Positions 8,438-17,385 of a DNA stretch of 64,000 nt are shown here, piece after piece. The stretch covers positions 1 through 64,000 of the forward strand of contig NZ_MJGI01000003.1 of assembly GCF_001864835.1 (NCBI RefSeq), given 5' to 3'. The DNA comes from Curtobacterium sp. MCBA15_001. Lineage in GTDB: Bacteria > Actinomycetota > Actinomycetes > Actinomycetales > Microbacteriaceae. A program made the translations under genes and the position numbers. Within the stretch, counting starts at the first letter, position 1. The number at the start of each line of letters is the position of its first letter. Under the pieces are notes generated by a model. That model was not told where the DNA came from. It saw nothing but the letters and a program-made list of their open reading frames with translations, and did not search any database.

Positions 8438-9301
8438 ATGCGGTTCGCACGACTCGGCCCGGCGGGTGGAGAGATCCCCGTGGCCATCGACCCCGACGGC
8501 ACGACGTACGACCTCCGTCCGGTCACGTCCGACGTCTCGGGGGCGTTCCTGGCCGATGACCCCGTCGCGACGGTCCGGCGCGCGATCGAGGCCGGCGACC
8601 TGCCGCTGCTGCCCGACGCCGACTCCCAACGGCGTGGCGCACCAGTGGCGCGGCCCGGCAAGGTCGTGTGCATCGGCCTGAACTACCGCGACCACGCCGC
8701 GGAGACGGGCGCGGACATCCCCACCGAGCCGATCGTGTTCATGAAGGACCCGATGACGGTCATCGGACCCGACGACGAGGTCCTGGTCCCCCGCAACAGC
8801 CGCAAGACCGACTGGGAGATCGAGCTCGCGGTCGTGATCGGCACGACCGCCCGCTACTGCGAGTCCGAGGACGAGGCCCTCACCCACATCGCCGGCTACG
8901 TCATCGCGAACGACGTCTCGGAGCGCGAGTTCCAGATCGAGCGCGGCGGCCAGTGGGACAAGGGGAAGTCCTGCGAGACGTTCAACCCGCTCGGCCCCTG
9001 GCTCGTCACGCCCGAGGCACTCGCCGACGAGGGACTCGACCCGAACGCCCTGGCGCTGCACCTCAGCGTCAACGGCGAGGTCCGGCAGGACGGCTCGACC
9101 GCCGACATGATCTTCCGACCGAGCGAGGTCGTGCGGTACCTGTCGCAGTTCATGGTCCTGTACCCGGGCGACGTGATCAGCACCGGGACCCCAGCGGGCG
9201 TCGCGCTCGGCAGCGGTGCCCCGTACCTGCAGCCCGGCGACGTGGTCGAGCTCAGCGCGGACGGCCTCGGGTCGCAGCGCCAGACGATGGGTGCCGCCTG
9301 A
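8438..9301 (+). CDS. Fumarylacetoacetate hydrolase family, 2,4-diketo-3-deoxy-L-fuconate hydrolase
   Basis: 287 aa with the FAH fold: GLNYRDHAAETG, the metal ligands in DWEIELAVVIG, NDVSERE and GDVISTGTPAGV. In the oxidative L-fucose route such enzymes split 2,4-diketo-3-deoxy-L-fuconate into pyruvate and L-lactate. The downstream gene starts on the last base of its stop (TGATG), so the two are coupled. A promoter with an operator lies immediately upstream. The family call is firm; the substrate rests on the locus, which encodes the preceding steps. Confidence 0.88.
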   Translation: MRFARLGPAGGEIPVAIDPDGTTYDLRPVTSDVSGAFLADDPVATVRRAIEAGDLPLLPDADSQRRGAPVARPGKVVCIGLNYRDHAAETGADIPTEPIVFMKDPMTVIGPDDEVLVPRNSRKTDWEIELAVVIGTTARYCESEDEALTHIAGYVIANDVSEREFQIERGGQWDKGKSCETFNPLGPWLVTPEALADEGLDPNALALHLSVNGEVRQDGSTADMIFRPSEVVRYLSQFMVLYPGDVISTGTPAGVALGSGAPYLQPGDVVELSADGLGSQRQTMGAA

Positions 9302-10083
9302 TGGCCGGCGCCGACGCGGCCAGCACTGCAGCGGCCGGCTCGCACGCCGGGATGCGCGCGATCGTCACCGGAGGCGCCTCGGGCATCGGCGCCGCGATCG
9401 TCCAGGCCCTCCGCGACCGCGGCGCCGAGGTCGCCGTGCTCGACCTCCGTGTCGACGGCCTGCCCGACGGCACCGTCGCCGAGCAGTGCGACGTCGGCGA
9501 CGACGCCTCGGTACGCCGAGCCGTCCACGCCGCGGTCCAGGCACTCGGCGGGCTCGACGTGCTCGTCAACAACGCCGGCATCGGCGCGCAGGGCACCGTG
9601 GAGGACAACCCGGACGACGAGTGGCGCCGCGTGTACGAGGTCAACGTGCTCGGAGCGGTGCGGCTGAGCCGCGCCTGCCTGCCGTCCCTGCGGGAGTCGA
9701 CCCGGGCCTCCATCGTGAACACCTGCTCGATCGCCGCGACCGCCGGGCTGCCCCAGCGTGCCCTGTACTCCGCGACGAAGGGCGCGATCGCCGCGCTCAC
9801 CCGGGCGATGGCCGCCGACCACCTGCGCGAGGGCATCCGCGTCAACGCCGTGAACCCGGGGACCGCGGACACCCCGTGGGTCGGTCGCCTGCTCGAGTCC
9901 GCTGACGACCCGGCTGCGGAGCGCGCGGCGCTCGAGGCGCGGCAGCCCCACGGGCGGCTCGTCGCCCCGGAGGAGGTGGCCGAAGCCGTCGCCTACCTGA
10001 CGAGTCCGATGGCGAAGTCGACGACGGGTGTCGACCTGGCGGTCGACGGCGGGATGCAGGCGCTGCGGCTCCGGCCGGAATGA
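9301..10083 (+). CDS. SDR dehydrogenase, 2-keto-3-deoxy-L-fuconate dehydrogenase candidate
   Basis: 260-residue short-chain dehydrogenase with cofactor motif TGGASGIG, NNAG, a catalytic Ser in NTCSIAA, and YSATK (YxxxK). The C-terminus GVDLAVDGGM is typical of classical SDRs. In bacterial L-fucose oxidation an SDR oxidises 2-keto-3-deoxy-L-fuconate at C4 with NAD+. Being coupled to the diketo-acid hydrolase (1 bp overlap) makes that the most likely role. An SDR oxidising L-fucose itself would be the alternative, but an aldo/keto reductase in the other operon can do that. Confidence 0.85.
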   Translation: MAGADAASTAAAGSHAGMRAIVTGGASGIGAAIVQALRDRGAEVAVLDLRVDGLPDGTVAEQCDVGDDASVRRAVHAAVQALGGLDVLVNNAGIGAQGTVEDNPDDEWRRVYEVNVLGAVRLSRACLPSLRESTRASIVNTCSIAATAGLPQRALYSATKGAIAALTRAMAADHLREGIRVNAVNPGTADTPWVGRLLESADDPAAERAALEARQPHGRLVAPEEVAEAVAYLTSPMAKSTTGVDLAVDGGMQALRLRPE

Positions 10084-10219
10084 TGCTGCTCTGCCTGGGC
10101 CCCCGCCGCCGGTTCCGGATCGACGCGCCAGCGGCGAGCCGGCCGTGCCGGTGGGGAGAGGCCCGGTGCCGGTATCGTCGAGCCGTCCCGACCCAGCGTG
10201 GTCGGGTGGAGGGACCGCC

Positions 10220-10897
10220 ATGGCTTCGCTGACCGACGACGCGATCGCACGCATCCAGGAGATGATCGTCACCGGCGAGCTCACGCCGGGGCAACGGCTG
10301 CCGCCCGAGAAGGAGCTCAGCGAGTCCCTCGGGCTGTCGCGGAACAGCCTGCGCGAAGCGGTGAAGGCCCTCGAGCTGATCCGCGTGCTCGACGTCCGAC
10401 GGGGCGACGGGACGTACGTGACCTCGCTCGAGCCGTCGGTGCTCCTCGAGGCGGTCTCGTTCGTGGTCGACATGCACCACGACCGGTCCCTGGTCGACCT
10501 GCTCGAGGTCCGGCGCATCCTCGAACCGGCGTCCGCCGTCCTGGCGACCGCGCGCGCCTCCGAGCAGCAGATCGACCAGCTCGCGACCCTGATGGCGACG
10601 GTCGACGACAGCACCGGGGTCGAGGAGCTCGTCGCGCACGACCTGCTGTTCCACTCCACCATCGCGGGCATCGGCGGCAACCAGTACCTGTCCGGGTTGC
10701 TCGACGCACTGTCGAGCAAGACCGTGCGCGTGCGGGTCTGGCGTGGCCTCACCCAGAACGGCTCGGTGCAGCGCACGCTCGACGAGCACGCGGCGATCGT
10801 CGACGCGATCCGGCGGCGCGACCCGCAGCTCGTGCAGGCCCTCGTGGTGGCGCACGTCGAGGGCGTCGAACGGTGGCTCCGCCGGTCGCTCGACTGA
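10220..10897 (+). CDS. FadR/GntR family transcriptional regulator (FCD domain)
   Basis: 225 aa. The N-terminal winged helix (IQEMIVTGELTPGQRLPPEK, then LSRNSLREAVKAL) is followed by an all-helical FCD ligand domain with the metal-site pattern D..FH and later H residues (HDLLFHSTIA, DEHAAIVDAI, VVAHVEG). Such regulators usually repress sugar-acid catabolism and release DNA on binding a pathway acid. It lies directly after the fucose SDR gene. The start at 10220 follows the purine-rich GGTGGAGGG. The repeated ACAT-N3-ATGT palindromes in both fucose promoters are its candidate operators. Confidence 0.88.
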   Translation: MASLTDDAIARIQEMIVTGELTPGQRLPPEKELSESLGLSRNSLREAVKALELIRVLDVRRGDGTYVTSLEPSVLLEAVSFVVDMHHDRSLVDLLEVRRILEPASAVLATARASEQQIDQLATLMATVDDSTGVEELVAHDLLFHSTIAGIGGNQYLSGLLDALSSKTVRVRVWRGLTQNGSVQRTLDEHAAIVDAIRRRDPQLVQALVVAHVEGVERWLRRSLD

Positions 10898-11020
10898 ACC
10901 CGTCGCGGGGTCCGATCCGCGCAGATGTGCACGTGACCAGCGAGCGGCGTGTTCACTCAGGGGCTGACATCGACTCGGACTGACCCGTCCGGGTCGCAGC
11001 CCCACCACCAGGAGGACACC

Positions 11021-11299
11021 GTGATCGGTCTCATCATCAGCTTGATCATCATCGGCCTGATCGCCGGCGCCCTCGCGCGCCTGATCATCCCCGGCAAGCA
11101 GAACCTGTCCATCCCCATGACGATCCTGCTCGGCATCGTCGGGTCGTTCGTCGGCGGGTTCCTCGGGTTCCTGATCTTCCAGCACGACCCCATGGACGGC
11201 TTCTTCCAGCCGGCCGGCATCATCGGGTCGGTCATCGGCGCCGTCATCGTGCTGTTCCTGTACACCCGGTTTGCGGGTCGGAGCGCTTCGCGCCGCTGA
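11021..11299 (+). CDS. GlsB/YeaQ/YmgE family small membrane protein
   Basis: A 92-residue, mostly hydrophobic protein with three membrane helices and the family pattern GLIAGALARLIIPGKQ near the start, then GIVGSFVGGFLGF. The family belongs to general stress regulons; the molecular role is unknown. The GTG start at 11021 has a strong AGGAGG ribosome site 6 bp upstream, which decides it over an earlier ATG. It is monocistronic, ending just before a long palindrome. Confidence 0.88.
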   Translation: MIGLIISLIIIGLIAGALARLIIPGKQNLSIPMTILLGIVGSFVGGFLGFLIFQHDPMDGFFQPAGIIGSVIGAVIVLFLYTRFAGRSASRR

Positions 11300-11326
11300 G
11301 CCGCAGGGCCGCTGAGCGCCGCTGCC

Positions 11327-11394
11327 GTTCGCACAACCAGAAGCGGCTCGCACCACGGGATCCCGTGGTGCGAGCCGCTTTCGGTTGTGCGAAC
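11327..11394. terminator. 68 bp near-perfect palindrome between convergent genes
   Basis: Two 34-base arms (11327-11360 and 11361-11394) are reverse complements except for two adjacent positions, with no loop. It begins GTTCGCACAACC and ends GGTTGTGCGAAC. It lies between the convergent genes ending at 11299 and 11444, so a bidirectional terminator is the simplest reading. Its length and symmetry also fit a palindromic repetitive element. Confidence 0.7.
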
Positions 11395-11443
11395 GCGAAC
11401 CGCGCCGCCGCCCGCACACGGGTCACCGCACGGGTCCCGCGGG

Positions 11444-12394
11444 TCAGGCGGTGAGCAGGCCCTCGGCGCGCAGGTCCTGCCAGAGCGCCTCGGGGACGGC
11501 CGCGGCGGCGCGGGCAGCGTTCTCGCGCACCTGCTCCGCCGACTGCGCCCCGACCGCCACCGCACGGACCGCCGGAGCCCGTCGGGGGAAGGCCAGTGCG
11601 GCCTCGGGCAGGGTGACACCGTGCCGCGAACAGACCGCGGCGAGCGCCCGGGCCCGCTCGACCAGCTGCGCCGGCGCCGGGGCGTAGTCGTACGTGGTGT
11701 CGGCAGCGGGCAGCGGACGGCTCAGCAGCCCGGAGTTGTACACGCCGACCGCGACGACGTCCACGCCGAGGTCGGCACAGCGCGCGACGAGCTCCGCCGC
11801 GGGCTGCTCGAGCAGCGTGTACCGACCGGCCAGCATGACGACGTCGCACAGTCCGGTCGCGACCGCGTCGGTGAGTGCCGCGACCGAGTTCGACCCGACG
11901 CCCACCGCGCGGACGACGCCCTCGTCCCGCAGCGCCGCCAGGGCCGGCAGCGCCTGGGTGAGCCCGGCGGACAGGTCGTACACGTCGGGGTCGTGCAGGT
12001 AGGCGATGTCGACGTGGTCGAGCCCGAGCCGCCCGAGGGACTCGTCGAGCGACCGTCGGACGCCGTCGGCCGTGGGGTCCCACTGCCGCACGGGGTCGTT
12101 CGGCACCGCGAACCCGTCGTCGTCGACGCCGTCACCGGGACCAGGGACGAGCCGCCGTCCGACCTTCGTGGAGATCGCGTACTCGCCGCGGGGCCGACCG
12201 GCCAGCGCGTCCCCGAGCCGTCGTTCGGACAACCCGACGCCGTAGTGGGGAGCGGTGTCGAAGCCGCGGACCCCGACCTCCCAGGCGGCATCGACCGTGG
12301 CGCGGGCCTGGTCGTCCGTGACCTCGCGCAGCAGGTTGCCGATGCCCGCGCCGCCGAACCAGAACGGTCCGCGGTCGAGGTCCACGTCGCTCAT
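11444..12394 (-). CDS. Aldo/keto reductase, L-fucose dehydrogenase-type
   Basis: 316-residue TIM-barrel oxidoreductase resembling D-threo-aldose 1-dehydrogenase / L-fucose dehydrogenase. Catalytic residues: Asp in FDTAPHYG, Tyr in APHYGVG, Lys in STKVGR; the cofactor end is AVGAQSAEQV. These enzymes oxidise L-fucose to L-fucono-1,5-lactone, the step feeding the lactonase at 7498. Its ATG at 12394 overlaps the mutarotase stop (ATGA). It is the last gene of the seven-gene fucose operon. Confidence 0.86.
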   Translation of the reverse strand: MSDVDLDRGPFWFGGAGIGNLLREVTDDQARATVDAAWEVGVRGFDTAPHYGVGLSERRLGDALAGRPRGEYAISTKVGRRLVPGPGDGVDDDGFAVPNDPVRQWDPTADGVRRSLDESLGRLGLDHVDIAYLHDPDVYDLSAGLTQALPALAALRDEGVVRAVGVGSNSVAALTDAVATGLCDVVMLAGRYTLLEQPAAELVARCADLGVDVVAVGVYNSGLLSRPLPAADTTYDYAPAPAQLVERARALAAVCSRHGVTLPEAALAFPRRAPAVRAVAVGAQSAEQVRENAARAAAAVPEALWQDLRAEGLLTA

Positions 12395-12711
12395 GCCTGC
12401 CCTTCGAGCGTCCACACGAGCGGGACGCCGTCGTCGTTGCCGGAGTAGTCGTCGTCGGCCTCGAGCAGCGGGTTGATGACGTCCTGCCACGCGGCGTTCA
12501 CCGGGTCGTCCGCCAGTGACCGACGCATGGCACGGTAGTCCTCGACCTCGATCAGGTGGACCAGGTCCTGCCCGTCGCGCCAGATGCTCCAGTTCGCAAC
12601 CCCGGCACCGCGCAGCCGTTCGGCGAGCTCGGGCGGGATCGTGGCGTGGGTCTGGTCGTACTCGTGTTCGCGGCCGGCGCGCAGGCGGGTCCGCGACAGG
12701 ATGCGCTGCAT
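12391..12711 (-). CDS. L-rhamnose/L-fucose mutarotase family protein
   Basis: A 106-residue dimeric alpha/beta barrel protein of the RhaM/DUF718 type: MQRILSRTRLRAGREHEYDQTH, then ANWSIWRDG and HLIEVEDYRAM, which carry the His/Tyr/Trp pattern of the family. It interconverts alpha and beta anomers of 6-deoxysugars, here most likely L-fucose, to supply the anomer used by the dehydrogenase. Start at 12711 shares a base with the fucosidase stop (TGATG). Confidence 0.86.
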   Translation of the reverse strand: MQRILSRTRLRAGREHEYDQTHATIPPELAERLRGAGVANWSIWRDGQDLVHLIEVEDYRAMRRSLADDPVNAAWQDVINPLLEADDDYSGNDDGVPLVWTLEGQA

Positions 12712-14036
12712 CAGTCGCGCAGGAAGAGCTCGACGACGGGCACCGCGACGTCGGGTCGGACGATCGGCAGGGTCAGCGTCAGGGTGCCCGCCGGCTGCCC
12801 GCCGAGGCCGGTGTTCTGCGCGCGGGTCCCGGGCGGGATCTCGCGGAAGTGGATCTCCGACGCGTCGTTGAGCAGCTGCGCGTACGCGACCTTGCCGGCC
12901 AGGTCGGGCAGGTGCACGTGCTCGAACGGCCAGGTGAACAGGTGCAGGTAGAGCCGGTCGCCGCGCTGGGTGAACACCGTGCCGGCAGGTGCGCGGAACG
13001 TCGAGGGACCGGCGCCGTACACGGAGCGGTCGTGGCGGCGCATCCACTCCCCGATGCCGGCGAGTGCGTGCTGGGCCACCCCGTCGAGCTCGCCGCGGCC
13101 GGTCGGCCCGACGTTGAGCAGCATGTTGCCGTTGTTCGCCACCCCGTCGACGAGCATGCGGACGAGCAGGTCGACGCTCTTGACGTTGAGGTTGTCACGG
13201 TCGTAGCCCCACGAGCCGTTGAGGGTCTGGCACGCCTCCCACGGCACGGGTACCCCGTCGAGCTCCATCGGCTTGTCCGGCTGGTACTGCTCCGGTGTGA
13301 CGATGTCGCCCGGGATGTCGAGCCGGTCGTTGACGATGATGCCCGGCTGCAGGCGCTTCGTCAGCGCCATCAGTTCCTCGGAGCCCCAGTCGTCGCGGCC
13401 CTTGCCGCCCCAGCGGTCCTCGTGGTCGTTGTCGCGGTACGAGAAGTCGTAGAACAGGTAGTCGATGCGGCCGTAGTCGGTCAGCAGCTCGGTGACCTGG
13501 CCGTGCAGGTACTCCCGGTAGCGGGCCATGTCGCGGCCCTCGTTGAGCCGGGCGATCTCCTCGGCGCTGTCGTCGCGCCGCGGGTGCACCCCGTCGATCG
13601 TGAAGTCCGGGTGGTGCCAGTCGATCAGCGAGTGGTAGAAGCCGACGCGGAGCCCCTCGGCGCGGACGGCGTCGACGAACTCGCGGACGATGTCCCGTCC
13701 GAAGCGGGTGTTCGTGGCCTTGTAGTCGGTGAGCGCGGAGTCCCACAGGCAGAAACCCTCGTGGTGCTTCGTGGTGAGGACGACGTACTTCATGCCGGCC
13801 TCGCGGGCACGACGGGCCCAGTCGGCCGGGTCGAACAGGTCAGGGTCGAAGTGGTCGAAGTACCGCTGGTAGTCCTCGTCCGTGATGCGCTCGTGGTTCT
13901 TCACCCACTCGTGCCGAGCCGGCAGGGCGTACAGCCCCCAGTGGATGAACATGCCGAATCGGTCGTGGCTGAACCAGGCGGGGAGGCCCGTGGCGTCGGT
14001 GTCGGTCTGCGGCTGGGCGGGTGCGGTGATGGTCAT
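12711..14036 (-). CDS. Alpha-L-fucosidase, GH29
   Basis: 441 aa. The opening GMFIHWGLYALPARHEW and KYVVLTTKHHEGFCLWDS are hallmark GH29 strands, and DYLFYDFSY contains the probable nucleophile aspartate. There is no signal peptide, so it probably acts on imported fucosyl oligosaccharides in the cytosol. It lacks the extra C-terminal carbohydrate-binding domain of longer members. The start at 14036 is preceded by GAAAGGAA. It lies between the importer permeases and the mutarotase in the fucose operon. Confidence 0.93.
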   Translation of the reverse strand: MTITAPAQPQTDTDATGLPAWFSHDRFGMFIHWGLYALPARHEWVKNHERITDEDYQRYFDHFDPDLFDPADWARRAREAGMKYVVLTTKHHEGFCLWDSALTDYKATNTRFGRDIVREFVDAVRAEGLRVGFYHSLIDWHHPDFTIDGVHPRRDDSAEEIARLNEGRDMARYREYLHGQVTELLTDYGRIDYLFYDFSYRDNDHEDRWGGKGRDDWGSEELMALTKRLQPGIIVNDRLDIPGDIVTPEQYQPDKPMELDGVPVPWEACQTLNGSWGYDRDNLNVKSVDLLVRMLVDGVANNGNMLLNVGPTGRGELDGVAQHALAGIGEWMRRHDRSVYGAGPSTFRAPAGTVFTQRGDRLYLHLFTWPFEHVHLPDLAGKVAYAQLLNDASEIHFREIPPGTRAQNTGLGGQPAGTLTLTLPIVRPDVAVPVVELFLRD

Positions 14037-14071
14037 GGGACCCGAAGTTCCTTTCGTGGAGGTGGAGATGG

Positions 14072-14989
14072 TCAGCGGCCGCCGAGGCCGGAGGTGACGA
14101 TGCCCTTGACGAGGTGCTTCTGCAGCAGGATCAGCAGGATCACGGTCGGCAGCATCGAGATCACCGACGCCGCCATGACGAGGTTCCACTCGCTCCCCTG
14201 CTGCCCGAAGAACTGCTGCAGGCCGAGCGGGATCGTGCCGTGCGCCTCGACGTCGTTCACGACGACGAGCGGCCAGAGGAACGAGTTCCAGTACGAGATG
14301 AACGAGAACACGGCGAGGACCGCCATGGTCGGCCGGGCGAGCGGGAGCATCACCGAGAAGAACGTCCGGACCGGACCGGCACCGTCCACACGGGCGGCGT
14401 CGTCGAGCTCCTGCGGCACCGTGAGGAAGAACTGCCGGATCAGGAATGCGCCGAGCGCGGTGAACGCCCACGGGATGATGAGCGCCTGGAACGTGTCGAC
14501 CCACCCGAAGCCCTGCATCATCACGTACATCGGGATGACGAGCACGTCCTGCGGGATCATCAGCGTGACCAGGAACAGCAGGAAGACGGTGTTCCGACCG
14601 CGCCAGCGCAGCCGTGAGAACGCGTAGCCGGAGAGCACGGCCACGGCGACGTTGATCGCGGTGCCGGCAGCGGCGACGAACACGCCGTTCAGGATGAACC
14701 GCGCGAAGGGCAGGTACGTGAACGCCTGCACGTAGTTGTCCCACTCGAGCGAGCGACCCCACAGCGTCGGCGGCGTGGTGAACACCTGGTCGGCGGGCTT
14801 CAGGCTGGTCGCCACCATGTAGATGAGCGGCGACACGAACAGCAGCGCGACGAGGCACAGCAGCGCGTAGCCGATCGCGTGCCGGACCCGGCCGGGCCGT
14901 GGTGCCGACTTCGTGCGGGCGACGGACCGGGGGTTGACCGTCCGGTTCGAGGTGGTCGCGCCGAGACGCGAACGGACCGCTTCACTCAT
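14072..14989 (-). CDS. Carbohydrate ABC importer permease, MalG type
   Basis: 305 aa with six predicted membrane helices and the conserved EAA-like loop DDAARVDGAGPVRTFFSVML typical of CUT1 sugar importers. A basic cytoplasmic N-terminus of about 35 residues precedes helix 1. It pairs with the MalF-type permease, whose stop overlaps this start by 8 bp. No ATPase gene lies in the locus, so a shared MsiK-like ATPase elsewhere is inferred, as is common in actinobacteria. Confidence 0.93.
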   Translation of the reverse strand: MSEAVRSRLGATTSNRTVNPRSVARTKSAPRPGRVRHAIGYALLCLVALLFVSPLIYMVATSLKPADQVFTTPPTLWGRSLEWDNYVQAFTYLPFARFILNGVFVAAAGTAINVAVAVLSGYAFSRLRWRGRNTVFLLFLVTLMIPQDVLVIPMYVMMQGFGWVDTFQALIIPWAFTALGAFLIRQFFLTVPQELDDAARVDGAGPVRTFFSVMLPLARPTMAVLAVFSFISYWNSFLWPLVVVNDVEAHGTIPLGLQQFFGQQGSEWNLVMAASVISMLPTVILLILLQKHLVKGIVTSGLGGR

Positions 14990-15962
14990 AGTGCACCCAC
15001 CGCTTCTGCCCGAGGAACTGGACGGCCGTGATCCCGAGGATGATGACGAACAGGACCCAGGCCCCGGCGGACGCGAGTCCGAGCTGCTGGTTCTGGAAGC
15101 CCGTGTTGTAGATGTACTGCACGAGGGTCTCGGTCGCGGTGCCCGGCCCGCCCTTGGTCAGGACGAACGGCTGCACGAAGACCTGGAACGAGGTGATGAG
15201 CGTCATCATCGTCGCGAAGAACACCGACGGCGAGATGAGCGGGAACTTGATCGCCCAGAACGTCTGCCAGGCGTTCGCCCCGTCGAGCTGCGCGGCCTCG
15301 ATCTGGTTCTCCGGGACGCCGTCGAGCGCGGCCGAGAAGATCAGCATGTTGTAGCCGAAGCCCTGCCACACGCTCATCGCGACGATGGCGAGCATCGCCC
15401 AGTGCTCGTCGGCCAGGAAGTTCGGGGCGTGCACCCCGACGGTCGACTGCAGCGACGCGTCGATCGCGCCGCCGGGCTGGTACAGCATCCGCCAGACGAC
15501 GACGTTCGCCACGATCGGCGTGATCGTCGGGATGAAGAACAGCACGCGGAAGACGTGGCGTCCCGCGATCCGCGGGGTCAGCCAGGCGGCCAGGCCGAGC
15601 GACACCACGAGGTTGAGCGGCACGTACAGCACCACGAACAGCGTGGTGTTGAGCGTGACCGTCCGGAACACCGGGTCGGAGAACAGCCGGACGTAGTTCT
15701 CGATGCCGGCGAACGAGCGGGCACCGAGCGTCGGCCAGTTCATGAAGCTCACGACGAGCGAGGCGATGATCGGGAACGCCGTGAAGGCGACGAGGCCGAT
15801 GGAGTGCGGCGCGGCGAAGGCGGCGCCCCACCACGAGCGGCGGCCGGCGGAGCTGTCCTCGCCGCCCGTCCGGCCCGGCGCAGCCGAGCCGGCCACGGCG
15901 GTGGCCACCGCGGGGACGGCGGGGACCGCTGCCTCGGCCGGTGGGTCCTGGATGGTGGTCAT
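14982..15962 (-). CDS. Carbohydrate ABC importer permease, MalF type
   Basis: 326 aa with an Ala/Pro-rich cytoplasmic N-terminus (about 45 residues), six membrane helices and the loop EAAQLDGANAWQTFWAIKFP characteristic of CUT1 permeases. The start at 15962 (MTTIQDP) is chosen over an upstream ATG because that extension is arginine-rich and unlike the family. It forms the importer channel with the downstream permease. Confidence 0.93.
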   Translation of the reverse strand: MTTIQDPPAEAAVPAVPAVATAVAGSAAPGRTGGEDSSAGRRSWWGAAFAAPHSIGLVAFTAFPIIASLVVSFMNWPTLGARSFAGIENYVRLFSDPVFRTVTLNTTLFVVLYVPLNLVVSLGLAAWLTPRIAGRHVFRVLFFIPTITPIVANVVVWRMLYQPGGAIDASLQSTVGVHAPNFLADEHWAMLAIVAMSVWQGFGYNMLIFSAALDGVPENQIEAAQLDGANAWQTFWAIKFPLISPSVFFATMMTLITSFQVFVQPFVLTKGGPGTATETLVQYIYNTGFQNQQLGLASAGAWVLFVIILGITAVQFLGQKRWVHYE

Positions 15963-16068
15963 GCGACGACCTCCTCGTCGTTCGCGGGGTCTGCAGGTGA
16001 GGTGGGACGGAACGGGAGGCACGGGGCGGGGTCGACCCGCGCCTCCAGTCCGACGGGTGGTGCGCTGG

Positions 16069-17304
16069 TTACTGCGTGCCGAGCTGGCCGGCGATGGAGG
16101 ACATGGTCTCCTTGCCGGTGGACTGCCCGTTCACCGCCTGCAGGGCGTACTGCGTGAACAGCTGCGACAGCTGGTCGCTCTGCTTGTTGCCGAGCAGCGG
16201 CGACGACTTCGCCAGCGCGGCCTTGAGCGCGTCCTCGGCCCCGGGGATGCCGGCGCTGGAGTACCACGAGGCCTGTGCCGCGGTGCGACCCGGGAAGGCA
16301 CGACCCTGCTCGGCGAGCGAGGTCAGGACCTTCTCGCTCGTCATCGTCTGGACGGCCTTGAACGCCTGCTCCGGGTACTTGCACTGCTTCGAGACACCGA
16401 AGCCGGAACCGGCGGCGAACGTCGACGGGCCGGACGTGCCGGACGGCAGCGTCGTGACGCCGAGGTCGAACTTGACCTTGGCCTTCTGGCTGATGAGCGA
16501 CCACGGACCGTCGGTGTACATCGCGACCTTGCCGGCGGCGAAGTCGTTGCTCGACTGCGACGAGTCGGACGACGCCTGCGAGGCGTAGCCCTTCTTCACC
16601 AGGGTGCTGAGCCAGTCCAGGCCGTCGGCGAACTTGCTGTCCGTCGCGTCGATCTTGCCGCCGGAGGTGATCACGCGGCCGCCGTTGTAGCCGTAGATCA
16701 TCGACTCGAGGTTCAGGTCGCTCACGGTCGAGCCGAACTCGGTGATGCCCTTGTCCTTGAGCGCCGCGCCGGCCTGCTCGAACTGGTCGGTCGTCCAGCC
16801 CGGCTCCGGGTCGGCGACGCCGGCCTGCTTGAAGAGGTCCTTGTTGTAGAACATCATGATGGGGCCGGTGTCGTAGGGCAGGCCGTAGAGCTTGCCGTCG
16901 ACCTTCATGCCGTCGAGCGCGGTGCTGTCGAAGGCGGACAGGTCGGTGCCGTCCTTCTTCGCCAGGTCGTCGAGCGGCAGGAGCGACTCGGTGTAGTTCG
17001 CAGCACGCAGGGACTGCATGCTGACGACGCACTGGGCGCTGCCGGTGCTCAGCTGCGTGCTGAGCTTGGTGAAGTAGTTCTCGAACGGGGCGCCCTGGAT
17101 CTTCAGGGTGATGCCGTCCTCGCTCTTCACGGTGTCGGCGACCTTCTGCCAGGCGGCCTGGTCCTCTTTCCCGGCGATCCACATGGACCAGGTCATCGAG
17201 TCCTTGGACTGGCTGCCGTTGGCACTGCTGCCGGAGGAACAGCCTGTCAGCACGAGGGTCGCGGCAGCTGCTGCCGCGAGCCCCGCGATGAAACGTCGTT
17301 GCAT
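16069..17304 (-). CDS. Sugar ABC importer substrate-binding lipoprotein
   Basis: 411 aa. Signal peptide MQRRFIAGLAAAAAATLVL with lipobox LTGC, then an SBP family 1 body (for example YDTGPIMMFYNKDLF and MYTDGPWSLISQ). It captures the sugar or fucosyl oligosaccharide outside the membrane. ATG at 17304 has a GGAG site 7 bp upstream; a GTG four codons earlier is possible. It follows the dehydratase gene in the operon. Confidence 0.92.
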   Translation of the reverse strand: MQRRFIAGLAAAAAATLVLTGCSSGSSANGSQSKDSMTWSMWIAGKEDQAAWQKVADTVKSEDGITLKIQGAPFENYFTKLSTQLSTGSAQCVVSMQSLRAANYTESLLPLDDLAKKDGTDLSAFDSTALDGMKVDGKLYGLPYDTGPIMMFYNKDLFKQAGVADPEPGWTTDQFEQAGAALKDKGITEFGSTVSDLNLESMIYGYNGGRVITSGGKIDATDSKFADGLDWLSTLVKKGYASQASSDSSQSSNDFAAGKVAMYTDGPWSLISQKAKVKFDLGVTTLPSGTSGPSTFAAGSGFGVSKQCKYPEQAFKAVQTMTSEKVLTSLAEQGRAFPGRTAAQASWYSSAGIPGAEDALKAALAKSSPLLGNKQSDQLSQLFTQYALQAVNGQSTGKETMSSIAGQLGTQ

Positions 17305-17385
17305 CGGTGTCTCCACTTCGTCGTGGTGCTGGGATGTGTCGGGGGTGTTCAGGCGGGTCGGGGGTGCGCTGGTGTCCGCGCCGGC

